Shown here piece after piece: positions 9,058-17,700 of a stretch of DNA of 64,000 nt. The stretch is taken from positions 2,356,001 to 2,420,000 of the forward strand of contig NZ_CP054691.1 in the NCBI RefSeq assembly GCF_013348785.1, read 5' to 3'. Origin of the DNA: Gordonia sp. X0973. GTDB lineage: Bacteria; Actinomycetota; Actinomycetes; Mycobacteriales; Mycobacteriaceae. Every line of letters begins with the position of its first letter. Within the stretch, counting starts at the first letter, position 1. Both the position numbers and the translations under genes were made by a program. A model generated the notes under the pieces. That model was not told the DNA's origin and ran no database searches. It saw only the letters and a list, made by a program, of their open reading frames with translations.

Positions 9058-9981
9058 TCAGTCCAACTTGAGTTCTTTGCGGGCAGTCGCCAGGTCGGGC
9101 CGATGCTTGAGCACGACGCCCAGGGTGCGCGAGATGAGCGAATCGTCGACGCGCCCCTTGGCGAGCTTGGCCTCCGGGGTGCCCGGCGCGGCTCCGGCGG
9201 CCAGGGCCAGCAGGGTGTTGCCCCAGTCGATGGTCTCCGAGACCGACGGGCGTTTGCGGACGTCGAGGCCGCGCAGCGCGCCGATGACGCGGACCACCTC
9301 GGTGGCCAGCGCGTCGGGCAGCTCGGGGACGCGGCTGGCGAGGATCTCCTTCTCGCGGGCGGCGTCGGGGAAGTCGATGTGCAGGTAGAGGCAGCGGCGT
9401 TTGAGCGCCTCGGACAACTCCCGCGCGGCGTTGGAGGTGAGGATGACGATGGGCCGCTGCTTCGCGACGACCGTGCCCATCTCCGGGATCGACACGGCGA
9501 AGTCGGACAGCACCTCCAGCAGCAGGCCCTCCATGTCGACGTCGGCCTTGTCGACCTCGTCGATGAGCAGCACCGTCGGCTCGGTCCTCGAGATCGCCTT
9601 GAGCAGCGGGCGCGGCAGCAGGAACTCGTCGGAGAAGATGTCGGCCTTGGTGTCGTCCCACTCGCGCGAGCCGGTGGACTGGATGTGCAGGATCTGCTTG
9701 GCGTGGTTCCACTCGTAGAGCGCCCGCGCCTCGTCGAGGCCCTCGTAGCACTGCAGGCGGACCAGCTCCGCACCGATCGCCGTCGCGACGGCCTTGGCCA
9801 ATTCGGTCTTGCCGACACCGGCCGGACCCTCGACGAGCAGCGGCTTGCCCAGGCGGTCGGCGAGATAGGTGGCCGTCGCGGTGGCGGCGTCGGGCAGGTA
9901 GCCGGTGGCCGACAGTCGCGCCGAGACGTCGGCAACCGACTCGAAGGCGGGGACGATCGTTGCGTCTGACTGTGCGCTCAT
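9058..9981 (-). CDS. MoxR-family AAA+ ATPase
   Basis: A 307-residue AAA+ ATPase of the MoxR group. Walker A is GPAGVGKTE (residues 52-59), Walker B is VLLIDEVDKAD, sensor 1 is ILTSNAAREL, and the lid domain follows with the SVSETIDWGNTLLAL stretch. It is expected to work as a hexamer remodelling a partner together with the VWA protein next door. The ATG start shares one base with the proA stop (TGATG), showing translational coupling with a proline-synthesis gene. The client is not identifiable from this window. Confidence 0.9.
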   Translation of the reverse strand: MSAQSDATIVPAFESVADVSARLSATGYLPDAATATATYLADRLGKPLLVEGPAGVGKTELAKAVATAIGAELVRLQCYEGLDEARALYEWNHAKQILHIQSTGSREWDDTKADIFSDEFLLPRPLLKAISRTEPTVLLIDEVDKADVDMEGLLLEVLSDFAVSIPEMGTVVAKQRPIVILTSNAARELSEALKRRCLYLHIDFPDAAREKEILASRVPELPDALATEVVRVIGALRGLDVRKRPSVSETIDWGNTLLALAAGAAPGTPEAKLAKGRVDDSLISRTLGVVLKHRPDLATARKELKLD

Positions 9982-11246
9982 CAGACCGGCCGAACCTGGC
10001 CGTCGCCCCAGACGACCCACTTGGTCGACGTCAACTCGGGCAGGCCCATCGGGCCGCGGGCGTGCAGCTTCTGGGTGGAGATGCCGATCTCGGCACCGAA
10101 TCCGAACTGCTCGCCGTCGGTGAACGCGGTCGAGGCGTTCACGATGACGGCGGCGGCGTCGATCCGGCGCGTGAACTCGTTGGCCGCGGCCAGGTCGGAG
10201 GTGACGATCGCCTCGGTGTGCCCGGTGCCGTAGCGCGCGATGTGATCGATCGCCTCGTCGAGGCCGTCGACGCGGCGCACGGCGATGTCCATCGAGAGGT
10301 ATTCGTCGCTCCAGTCCTTCTCGTCGGCGGGCTCCATCCCCGGCTCGTCGCCGTGGATCGTCACGCCGGCCGCGGTGAGCGCACCGGTCAGGCGCGGCAG
10401 TGCGACATCGGCGATCGCCGAATCGATGAGGACCGTCTCTGCGGTGTTGCACACGCTGGGGCGCCGGGTCTTCGCGTTGATGACGATGGTCTCGGCCATA
10501 TCGAGGTCGGCGGCCGAGTGTACGTAGACGTGGCAGTTGCCGGTTCCGGTCTCGATGGTCGGGACGGTGGCGTTGGCGATGACGGCGTTGATCAGGCCGG
10601 CGCCGCCACGCGGGATGACAACGTCGACGAGACCGCGGGCCTGGATGAGCGCGGTGACGCTGGCACGGTCGTGTGCGGGCAGCAACGCGACGGCGTCGGG
10701 GGCGACGTTGTGCGCGGCGAGCACGTCGCGCAGGACGGCGACCAGCGCGGCGTTGGAATCGGCCGCCGAGCTCGACCCGCGCAGCAGGACGGCGTTGCCG
10801 GACTTGAAGGCGATTCCGAAGGCGTCGACGGTGACGTTGGGCCGCGCCTCGTACACGATGCCGACCACGCCCAGCGGCACCCGCACCTGGCGCAGCGTCA
10901 GCCCGTTCGGCAGGGTCTTGCCCGCGATGACCTCGCCGATCGGGTCGGGCAGGCCGGCGACCTGCCGCAGGCCGTCGGCGATCCCGACGACGCGCTCGGG
11001 GGTCAGCCGCAGCCGGTCGAGCAGGCTCGCCTCGGTGCCGTTGCTCTCCGCGCGCGCGATGTCGCTCGCGTTCGCGGCCAGGATGGCGGCCGCGGCGGCC
11101 TCGATCGCGGCGGCCGCGGCGGTGAGAACGGCGTTCTTCTCGGCCGTCGATAGGCCGATCAGGCTGCGCGACGCCGCTTTGGCCGCGGTCGCCGACGCGA
11201 TGACCTCGTCGGTCACGGCGCTGGTGTCGACGGTGGGTGCACTCAT
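9981..11246 (-). CDS. proA: Gamma-glutamyl phosphate reductase
   Basis: ProA reduces gamma-glutamyl phosphate with NADPH to glutamate-5-semialdehyde, the second step of proline synthesis. The aldehyde-dehydrogenase fold is plain: [39 protein letters not shown], and the catalytic cysteine in [11 protein letters not shown]. At 421 residues it is full length. The ATG at 11244-11246 starts MSAPTVD; an upstream in-frame extension has no support. It is the first gene of the proA-moxR-VWA operon. proB is not in the window. Confidence 0.95.
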   Translation of the reverse strand: MSAPTVDTSAVTDEVIASATAAKAASRSLIGLSTAEKNAVLTAAAAAIEAAAAAILAANASDIARAESNGTEASLLDRLRLTPERVVGIADGLRQVAGLPDPIGEVIAGKTLPNGLTLRQVRVPLGVVGIVYEARPNVTVDAFGIAFKSGNAVLLRGSSSAADSNAALVAVLRDVLAAHNVAPDAVALLPAHDRASVTALIQARGLVDVVIPRGGAGLINAVIANATVPTIETGTGNCHVYVHSAADLDMAETIVINAKTRRPSVCNTAETVLIDSAIADVALPRLTGALTAAGVTIHGDEPGMEPADEKDWSDEYLSMDIAVRRVDGLDEAIDHIARYGTGHTEAIVTSDLAAANEFTRRIDAAAVIVNASTAFTDGEQFGFGAEIGISTQKLHARGPMGLPELTSTKWVVWGDGQVRPV

Positions 11247-11354
11247 CGGGGTCCTTCGCTGTTGAGAAGCTGCTCGATTCAGGTTAACGCCCAGCGGTCC
11301 CACACCGATTCCCGCCCGCGCGACGACCCGCCCGGGCAGCCAGACACGATCCAG

Positions 11355-11395
11355 TGTTGACATTGTCAACATTGCTGTCTAGCGTGTTGTTAACA
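11355..11395 (+). promoter_or_regulatory. Promoter with palindromic operator for the accessory operon
   Basis: A perfect 17-bp palindrome, TGTTGACATTGTCAACA (11355-11371), contains a consensus -35 box TTGACA (11357-11362). A -10-like TAGCGT (11380-11385) follows at 17-bp spacing. A shorter palindrome TGTTAACA (11388-11395) lies near the expected start of transcription, and a strong GGAGG ribosome site (11410-11414) precedes the ATG at 11419. A repressor bound to the long palindrome would cover the -35 box. The TetR protein at the end of the same operon is the obvious candidate; that pairing is inferred. Confidence 0.65.
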
Positions 11396-11418
11396 TCGCT
11401 TACATCAACGGAGGAAGC

Positions 11419-12321
11419 ATGCCGAAAACCACCGTCGTCGATCTCGGAGGACGGAGCGTCACCGTTCCCGCCGGCGGACTCTACGACCGCTACCGGATGA
11501 AGGCACCACTGGAGGAACTGGCCGCCGATCCTCGGGTCCCGGGTATCGACTTCTTCGAGGCACTCCCCAAGACCGAGGTGCAGTCGCCGATCGGGCCGAC
11601 GCTTACCCCGAACTACTACTACGCACTCTCGTCGGCGCGGCTCACGCTGCTGGCGTCGTCGAAGGCCATCCGCGCACGGCTCCCAGAGGGCTTGGAACCC
11701 CTTCAGCCCATACCCGGCCTCGGCCTCGTATCACTGATGTTCTTCCGGTACGACGTGTGCGACACCGACTTCTACACCGAGGCCGCCGTCGGCGTCGCCG
11801 TGCGGCCGGCGCGCAACGGGGGCCGCTCGACCGCATTGGCCGACCTCGTCACCGCACTGGGCGACGACCACCTCCACTCCTACGTCTTCGCGCTGCCGGT
11901 GAACACGGAGATCGCCCAGGTGCGCGGGCACGACGGCTATGGCTTCCCGAAATGGGTCACCGACCTGGACGTCGAGATCGATGATCGGCGCGTGTCCGCG
12001 CGGGTCGCGAATGCCGACGGCGGCGTCGACGTCGCCTTCACGGCCGCCACCCCGAAACAACACGCCTCCGACAGCGGCGAACAGGTATCAAGCCTGACCT
12101 CGTACACGCGGCGCGACGGGGCATGGATGTCAACGCTCAACCAGACGAACGTGCTGGCCACCGGCAACCGGGCGTTGCCGCGCGGATATGAACTCACCCT
12201 CGGGGACGGCCACATGTCCGACGCCGTCCGAGGTCTCGAGCCCAAGCGCGCCGTGCGACTCGACGTCACGACGTCGGCACAGGCCGCCCTGCACATGCCG
12301 GTACCGGTCTCGGTGCGCTGA
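11419..12321 (+). CDS. Acetoacetate decarboxylase family protein
   Basis: A 300-residue protein of the acetoacetate decarboxylase superfamily. The best family mark is GYGFPKWV in the second half, where the lysine could correspond to the Schiff-base lysine, preceded by PVNTEIAQVRGHDG. The N-terminal part is of usual length and no signal is seen. Distant members act as cyclases, dehydratases or aldolases, so decarboxylation should not be assumed. It is the first gene of a four-gene operon with two short-chain dehydrogenases and a TetR repressor, which suggests breakdown or modification of a small keto acid or ketone. Confidence 0.75.
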   Translation: MPKTTVVDLGGRSVTVPAGGLYDRYRMKAPLEELAADPRVPGIDFFEALPKTEVQSPIGPTLTPNYYYALSSARLTLLASSKAIRARLPEGLEPLQPIPGLGLVSLMFFRYDVCDTDFYTEAAVGVAVRPARNGGRSTALADLVTALGDDHLHSYVFALPVNTEIAQVRGHDGYGFPKWVTDLDVEIDDRRVSARVANADGGVDVAFTAATPKQHASDSGEQVSSLTSYTRRDGAWMSTLNQTNVLATGNRALPRGYELTLGDGHMSDAVRGLEPKRAVRLDVTTSAQAALHMPVPVSVR

Positions 12322-12341
12322 ACATCGTCAGGAGCAGTGAG

Positions 12342-13280
12342 ATGCAGACAATCCTGGGAGCCAACGGTCAGATCGCGGTTGAGCTGGCGCGCGAGCTCGC
12401 ACAGAACCACACAACGGACCTCCGGCTGGTCAGCCGCACCCCGCAGAAGGTCAACGACACGGATCACACGGTCAGCGCGAATCTCCTCGACGCGGACGCG
12501 ACGGCGAAGGCGGTCGAGGGCAGTGACACCGTCTACTTCACCGCGGGACTGCCGCCGAACACGGAGCTGTGGGAACGCGACTTCCCGACCATGCTTCGCA
12601 CCGCCCTCGATGCGGCGAGGGCTGCGGGCGCGAAGTTCGCCTACTTCGACAACACCTACATGTATCCGCAGGACGAGCACGTACAGACCGAGGACACCCC
12701 GTTCGCACCGGTCGGCGCCAAAGGCCGGGTACGCGCCCAGATGGCGACGATGGTCCTCGACGAGATGGCCCGCGGGGAGATCGAGGTCCTGATCGCACGT
12801 GCCCCGGAGTTCTACGGTCCCGGCCGCACCCAGGGCTTCACCAACTCCCTCGTCGTCGACCGGATGGCGGCGGGCAAGCGACCGCTCGTCCCGGTCCGCG
12901 ACGACAAGCTCCGCACGCTTATCTGGACTCCGGATGCCAGTCGTGCCCTCGCGACACTCGGTAACACCCCCGATGCCTACGGTCAGACCTGGCATCTACC
13001 CGTCGACACCGACCGCCCGACCTACAAGCAGTTCATCTCCCTCGCCGCTCAAGCATTCGGCACCGGGGACGGATACACCGTCGCACCCAGGTGGTTACTC
13101 AGCGCGGCCGGTGTGCTGAACCCGGAGATTCGCGAGATCCGCGAACTCCTCCCCCGGTACGCGCAGGACAATGTCTTCGACGCGTCGAAGTTCGCACAAC
13201 GCTTCCCATCCTTCGCGGTGACCACCTACCCCCGCGGACTGGAGACCATCCACGCAGAGAGTCGATCAGACTCTCTATAG
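12342..13280 (+). CDS. NAD(P)-dependent epimerase/dehydratase, extended SDR
   Basis: A 312-residue extended short-chain dehydrogenase. It opens directly with the dinucleotide-binding glycine motif GANGQIA. YFDNTYMYP and the downstream RAPEFYGPG are typical of atypical NAD-dependent epimerases, in which the active-site Tyr may be shifted or lost: no clean YxxxK is seen at the usual place. A GGAG ribosome site sits 7 bp before the ATG. It is the second gene of the accessory operon, 20 bp after the first. Substrate unknown; roles in sugar modification or as a nucleoside-sugar epimerase are unlikely in this context. Confidence 0.75.
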   Translation: MQTILGANGQIAVELARELAQNHTTDLRLVSRTPQKVNDTDHTVSANLLDADATAKAVEGSDTVYFTAGLPPNTELWERDFPTMLRTALDAARAAGAKFAYFDNTYMYPQDEHVQTEDTPFAPVGAKGRVRAQMATMVLDEMARGEIEVLIARAPEFYGPGRTQGFTNSLVVDRMAAGKRPLVPVRDDKLRTLIWTPDASRALATLGNTPDAYGQTWHLPVDTDRPTYKQFISLAAQAFGTGDGYTVAPRWLLSAAGVLNPEIREIRELLPRYAQDNVFDASKFAQRFPSFAVTTYPRGLETIHAESRSDSL

Positions 13281-13301
13281 AACACTAGGAACGGAGGCCT
13301 C

Positions 13302-14120
13302 ATGGCCGACACGAAAACCATCGTCATCACCGGTGCGAGCGACGGAATCGGAGCGGTCGCCGCCCGCGAACTCGCGGGACCGGAGGTGACGCTCATCATC
13401 ACCGGACGATCGCCCGACAAGCTGAATGCCGTCGCCGAGGAGACCGGTGCGACCGCTTTCGTCGCCGACTTCGCCAGGCTCGACGATGTCCGCGCCCTGG
13501 CCGAACAGATCAACGGCGCCGTCGACCACATCGATGTCCTGCTCAACAACGCCGGCGGCACGTTCGAACCGAACCGGTTGCGCACCGTCGATGGGCACGA
13601 GCCGAACTTCCAGATCAACCATCTGTCGCCATTCCTGTTGACGAACCTCCTCAAAGACAAGTTGTCGGGGGCGTTGATCGTCAACACGTCGAGCGTGGGA
13701 AACCTGGTCGGCAAGGTGGACCTGGACGATCTCGACTTCGAGAAACGCCGCGCGTTTCAGACCCGCTGCTACGGCACCGCGAAGCTCGAGAACATCTTGT
13801 TCACCCGCGGCATCGCGCGGCGATGGGCCGACGACGGCATCGTCTCCGTCGCGGTCCATCCCGGCCCGGTGGCGTCGAGCTTCGGCCGCGATTCGTTCTT
13901 CATCGGTCTGCTCTATCGGACGCCGCTCAAGAAGTACGGCACCATCACCGTCGAGAAGGGGGCCGCCCCTCTGGTCGAGCTGGCGAGGAAGGGCGCCGAC
14001 CCGAAGCTCAACGGCCAATACTTGGAGCGCTTCAAGAAGGGTCACGAGAACAAGCAGGCAAGCGATCCGACGCTGATCGACGGCCTCTGGACGCGATCGG
14101 CCGAGCTGACCGGACTATGA
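13302..14120 (+). CDS. Classical short-chain dehydrogenase/reductase
   Basis: A 272-residue classical SDR. The cofactor motif TGASDGIG, the NNAG motif in LLNNAGG, the catalytic serine in VNTSSVGN and the YGTAK form of YxxxK are all in order. The C-terminal part is longer than the minimal SDR, as in retinol-dehydrogenase-like members. A strong GGAGG site precedes the ATG. It is the third gene of the operon and its stop overlaps the regulator's start as ATGA. It probably interconverts an alcohol and a ketone using NAD(P)H; the substrate cannot be read from the sequence. Confidence 0.85.
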   Translation: MADTKTIVITGASDGIGAVAARELAGPEVTLIITGRSPDKLNAVAEETGATAFVADFARLDDVRALAEQINGAVDHIDVLLNNAGGTFEPNRLRTVDGHEPNFQINHLSPFLLTNLLKDKLSGALIVNTSSVGNLVGKVDLDDLDFEKRRAFQTRCYGTAKLENILFTRGIARRWADDGIVSVAVHPGPVASSFGRDSFFIGLLYRTPLKKYGTITVEKGAAPLVELARKGADPKLNGQYLERFKKGHENKQASDPTLIDGLWTRSAELTGL

Positions 14121-14689
14121 CCACCTCCCCCTCCACTCCGTATCACCACGGCGACCTTCCGACCGCCCTGGTGACCTCGGCGATGGAGTTACTCGAGGAG
14201 GACCCCGCTGCGGATCTCTCGCTGCGGGCCGTCGCCAGACGAGCGGGAGTCTCCGCGGCGGCACCGTACCGACACTTCGCGGACCGCAATGCCCTCGCGT
14301 CGGCGGTGGCAGCCGTCGGGTACGACGAACTCGCCGCGGCGCTCCTGGCGGTGAGCCCGGCACCGTCGAGCACCGAGGACATCGCTGGACTGGCCGTCGC
14401 CTACGTCCGTTTCGCCCTGGACCGACCCGGCCTGTTCCGGGTGATGTTCACCGAGGGCTGCGATCTCGGGAACCCGGACCGCGTAGACGCCGTCGCCGCA
14501 ATCAACACCTTCCTCGCCGGTGCGGTGCAGCGGGCCGCCCCCGACGCCGATCCGGAGCCGACGGCGCTGGGTGCCTGGGCGTTGGTGCACGGGCTGGCGT
14601 TTCTCCACCTGGACGGCAAACTCGACGCATCCTCGCCCGAGGCGGTAGCGGATCGGGTCCGGTCCACGGTGGCCGCGATTCTGCGCTGA
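14117..14689 (+). CDS. TetR-family regulator of the accessory operon
   Basis: A 190-residue TetR regulator. The N-terminal helix-turn-helix is LSLRAVARRAGVSAAAPYRHFADRNAL, the classic pattern, after the YHHGDL motif typical of the TetR_C_33/WHG group. The remaining two thirds are the ligand-binding domain. The ATG overlaps the SDR stop by 4 nt, so regulator and enzymes are made together, as in autoregulated repressor operons. The palindrome at 11355-11371 is the probable operator. The inducer is likely a substrate or product of the operon enzymes (inference). Confidence 0.88.
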   Translation: MTTSPSTPYHHGDLPTALVTSAMELLEEDPAADLSLRAVARRAGVSAAAPYRHFADRNALASAVAAVGYDELAAALLAVSPAPSSTEDIAGLAVAYVRFALDRPGLFRVMFTEGCDLGNPDRVDAVAAINTFLAGAVQRAAPDADPEPTALGAWALVHGLAFLHLDGKLDASSPEAVADRVRSTVAAILR

Positions 14690-14722
14690 CCCGGTGGCAC
14701 CCGACGTCGTCATGCGCAGACG

Positions 14723-15409
14723 TCACCCGCACCCGCGCAGTGCTCGTCGCAGGGTGCGCGCGGAGGGCTCGTCGAGCAGGAGCGGATAGGCGGCGAGCAC
14801 GGCGACGAACTGCTTCGCGTACTGGCAGTGGAAGCGCCGTGCCGACGGCATCCACCTGGCCGGCTCGAGATCCTTCTTGTCCTGGTTCGACTGCTCGTCG
14901 ACGGCCACGAGGTTGGCCGGGTCGTTGGCGAAACGCAGTCTGACCGTCGATGACCAGGTGTGCGCGCCCATGTCCCACGCGTATGACAGCGGGACGATGT
15001 GGTCGATCTGCACCCCGGCCGCACGACTGCGCCGGAACACGAACACCCGGCCCGTGTACGGGCTGCGCAGCCGCCCGGCCGTCACGGTCGCCGCGCATCG
15101 CGGGCCGGTCGTCGTCACGACCTCGTCGAGGTCGCGTCGCAGGATGTCGTTGCGGGTGTCGCACGCGTTGTTCCCGCCGGCGGCGTCGTTAGCGTCGCTC
15201 CAGGCCGCGCCGAAGGCCGACCGCTGGTAATCCGACCGGTGCGGCAGTCGCTCCGCCACGCGCGGGATGCGCTGTAGTTCGGCGAGCCAGCCGGCTGCCG
15301 CCGACGGCGGTGTCTGCCGCTGATGCGCGATCACCGTCGCGGCGGTGAACACGGCCAGCACGGTGCAACCGATCAGGACGGCCCAGTTCTTCCGCGTCAG
15401 CTCCCCCAT
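14723..15409 (-). CDS. Membrane-anchored or exported HNH-family nuclease-like protein (DUF1524 type)
   Basis: A 228-residue protein with an N-terminal hydrophobic segment (NWAVLIGCTVLAVFTAATVIA) that is a signal peptide or anchor, followed by an HNH-type domain. The key stretch is VQIDHIVPLSYAWDMGA, then RLRFANDPANLVAVDEQSNQDK, giving the His, Asn and Asn/His pattern of DUF1524 (GmrSD-type) nucleases. Cysteines at NACDT, PRCAA, HCQY and the C-terminal GCG suggest disulphides outside the cell. It sits 41 bp upstream of the recG start region's far end (that is, after recG on the opposite end) as in mycobacteria. A secreted DNase is likely; the target is unknown. Confidence 0.8.
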   Translation of the reverse strand: MGELTRKNWAVLIGCTVLAVFTAATVIAHQRQTPPSAAAGWLAELQRIPRVAERLPHRSDYQRSAFGAAWSDANDAAGGNNACDTRNDILRRDLDEVVTTTGPRCAATVTAGRLRSPYTGRVFVFRRSRAAGVQIDHIVPLSYAWDMGAHTWSSTVRLRFANDPANLVAVDEQSNQDKKDLEPARWMPSARRFHCQYAKQFVAVLAAYPLLLDEPSARTLRRALRGCG

Positions 15410-15450
15410 GCGTACTTAGACGCAGCGGCCCTCTCGCCGGTTCCCCAGTG

Positions 15451-17700
15451 TCAGGACTTGTCGAGGAAGTCGGCACGACTGCCGACGACGGCGTCGATGA
15501 TCGTCGCCGCGCCGGGATGACCACCGAGGGTGAGCCCCCCGTCGACGACGGATTGCGCGAGTTCGCGGGCGTCGGCGATGACCTCGGCGTCGTCGAGCAG
15601 CGACAGGAACCGCAGCGAGGAGGCACCGCCGGATTGCAGTTCCCCCAGCACGTCGCCCTCCCGACGCTCGGCCAGGTCGAGCCGGGCCAACTCGAATCCG
15701 TCGACGGTGCCGGCGACAGCGGCGAGACGGCGAAAGGGCGCCGATCCCTCGGGCACGGCGGTGACCAGCAGACACAGTCCCGGCAGCCCGCCTCGGCCGA
15801 CGCGACCGCGCAGCTGGTGCAGCTGGGAGACACCGAAGCGGTCGGCGTCGACGATGATCATGACGGTGGCGTTGGGGACATCGACGCCCACCTCGATCAC
15901 CGTCGTCGACACCAGCACGTCGATCTCTCCGGCGGTGAACTCGTCCATGACGGCGGCCTTGTCGTCGGCCGGCATCCGCCCGTGCAGCATGCCGATCCGG
16001 CAGTCCGGCAGGCGCGCCCCCACCTCGTCGTACAGGTCGAGCAGCGAGACCGGTTCACGGCGCCCGTCGTCGTTCTTCGCGGCCTTCTTCTCCGACGTCT
16101 CGTCCCCGATGCGCGAGCACACGACGTACACCTGCCGCCCGGAGGCGACCTCCTCGCCGGCGCGCTCCCACACCCGGTTCATCCACGCCGGCTTGCCCAT
16201 CGGCACCACCGAGCTGCTGATCTCCTGGCGACCCTTGGGCAGCTCGGTGAGCACCGAGGTCTCGAGGTCGCCGAAGACGGTCATGGCGACGGTCCGCGGG
16301 ATCGGCGTCGCGGTCATCACCAGGTGGTGCGGCGCCCGTCCGCCGGCGGCCTTCGTGCGCAGCACGTCGCGCTGTTCGACGCCGAAGCGGTGCTGCTCGT
16401 CGACGACGACGAGCCCGAGATCGAAGAACTCGACGTTCTCCTGCAACAGGGCATGGGTGCCGATGACGATCCCGGCCGTCCCGGTCACCACGTCGAGCAG
16501 GGCCTGCTTCTTCTCCGCGGTGCGCTGCGAGCCGGTGACCAGGGTGATGGTGGTGGCACCGTCGGCGGCCCCCAGCTGACCGCCGATCCCCAGGTCGCCG
16601 AGCATCCCGCGAATCGTGCGGTAGTGCTGGGCGGCGAGCACCTCGGTGGGGGCGAGCAACGCGCACTGCTGGCCGTTGTCGACGACGCGCAGCATCGCCA
16701 GCAGCGCAACGAGGGTCTTGCCGGACCCGACCTCGCCCTGCAGCAGTCGGCTCATCGGGACGTCGCGGTCGAGTTCGTCGTCGATCTCGCGCAGCACCGT
16801 CTCCTGCCCGTCGGTGAGCGTGAACGGCAGACGCTGCCGCAGCGCGTCCTCCAGGCCGCCGGGTACATACGGGCAGGGTCGCGCGGTCTCGGCCCGTCCG
16901 AGCCGCGCCCGCTGCGCGAGGACCAACTGCATCGCGTAGGCCTCGTCGAACCGCAACCGCTCGCGCGCCGCGTCCACGTCGGTCATCTTCTCCGGCAGGT
17001 GGATCCGCCGCCACGCCTCGTCCGTGGTGATCAGCTCCCGCTGGGCCCGCTGCTCGTCGGTCAGGGCGTCCGGGACCGGTCCGAGTTGGGCGAGCACCCG
17101 GCGCACCGCGGCCCAGATGTCCCAGGTCTGTACGTCCTTCGTCGCCGGGTAGATCGGCAGGATCGCGCGCTCGAACGCCTCGTCGAGGCTGACGCCCTCC
17201 CCCGTCTCGGCCTCGCGCGCCTCCTGTTCGACGGCGTAGAGCTGCTGCATCATCGAGTTCCCGACGACGGCGACGTCGGGATCGGCTCCGTCGGGCAGCA
17301 CGGCCCATTCCGGGTGCGCCAGCTGCACGCGTCCCTGATAGAGCCCGACCTTGCCCGCCATCATCACCCGCGCGCCGGGCCGCAGCTTGTTCTTGATGTA
17401 GCGGGGGTTGAAGAAGCTCGCCTCGTAGATGCGCGAATCGTCGTCGACGAGCACTTTGAGGAACTGGCCGTTGCGCCGTTTCATGCGGATCAGGTCGGCG
17501 CGGGTGATGCGGCCGACGATGGTGATCCACTCCCCCGCTTCGGGCAGTTCGTCGGAGGCGACGACACCGGCCTGCGCGTAGCGCCGCGGCGTGTAGAAGA
17601 GCAGTTGCCCGACGGTGGTCAGGTCCAATCCGGCGAGTTTCTCCGCCGTCGCGGCGTCGAGCACGTCGGCCAGCGGCGTCGACGGGGTCGTCGAAGTCAC
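15451..17700 (-). CDS. recG: ATP-dependent DNA helicase RecG
   Basis: A 749-residue RecG helicase, which regresses stalled forks and branches Holliday junctions. The N-terminal wedge/OB domain starts GLDLTTVGQLLFYTPRRY and WITIVGRIT. Helicase motifs follow: Walker A GEVGSGKT, LAPTEVLAAQHY, Walker B VVDEQHRFG, MTATPIPRTV, and the C-terminal RecG signature ASSLRFLSLLDD. The GTG start overlaps the DAK2 gene's TGA by 3 of 4 bases (GTGA), so it is coupled to the fatty-acid-kinase gene. A longer frame runs through that gene and is rejected. Confidence 0.95.
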   Translation of the reverse strand: MTSTTPSTPLADVLDAATAEKLAGLDLTTVGQLLFYTPRRYAQAGVVASDELPEAGEWITIVGRITRADLIRMKRRNGQFLKVLVDDDSRIYEASFFNPRYIKNKLRPGARVMMAGKVGLYQGRVQLAHPEWAVLPDGADPDVAVVGNSMMQQLYAVEQEAREAETGEGVSLDEAFERAILPIYPATKDVQTWDIWAAVRRVLAQLGPVPDALTDEQRAQRELITTDEAWRRIHLPEKMTDVDAARERLRFDEAYAMQLVLAQRARLGRAETARPCPYVPGGLEDALRQRLPFTLTDGQETVLREIDDELDRDVPMSRLLQGEVGSGKTLVALLAMLRVVDNGQQCALLAPTEVLAAQHYRTIRGMLGDLGIGGQLGAADGATTITLVTGSQRTAEKKQALLDVVTGTAGIVIGTHALLQENVEFFDLGLVVVDEQHRFGVEQRDVLRTKAAGGRAPHHLVMTATPIPRTVAMTVFGDLETSVLTELPKGRQEISSSVVPMGKPAWMNRVWERAGEEVASGRQVYVVCSRIGDETSEKKAAKNDDGRREPVSLLDLYDEVGARLPDCRIGMLHGRMPADDKAAVMDEFTAGEIDVLVSTTVIEVGVDVPNATVMIIVDADRFGVSQLHQLRGRVGRGGLPGLCLLVTAVPEGSAPFRRLAAVAGTVDGFELARLDLAERREGDVLGELQSGGASSLRFLSLLDDAEVIADARELAQSVVDGGLTLGGHPGAATIIDAVVGSRADFLDKS

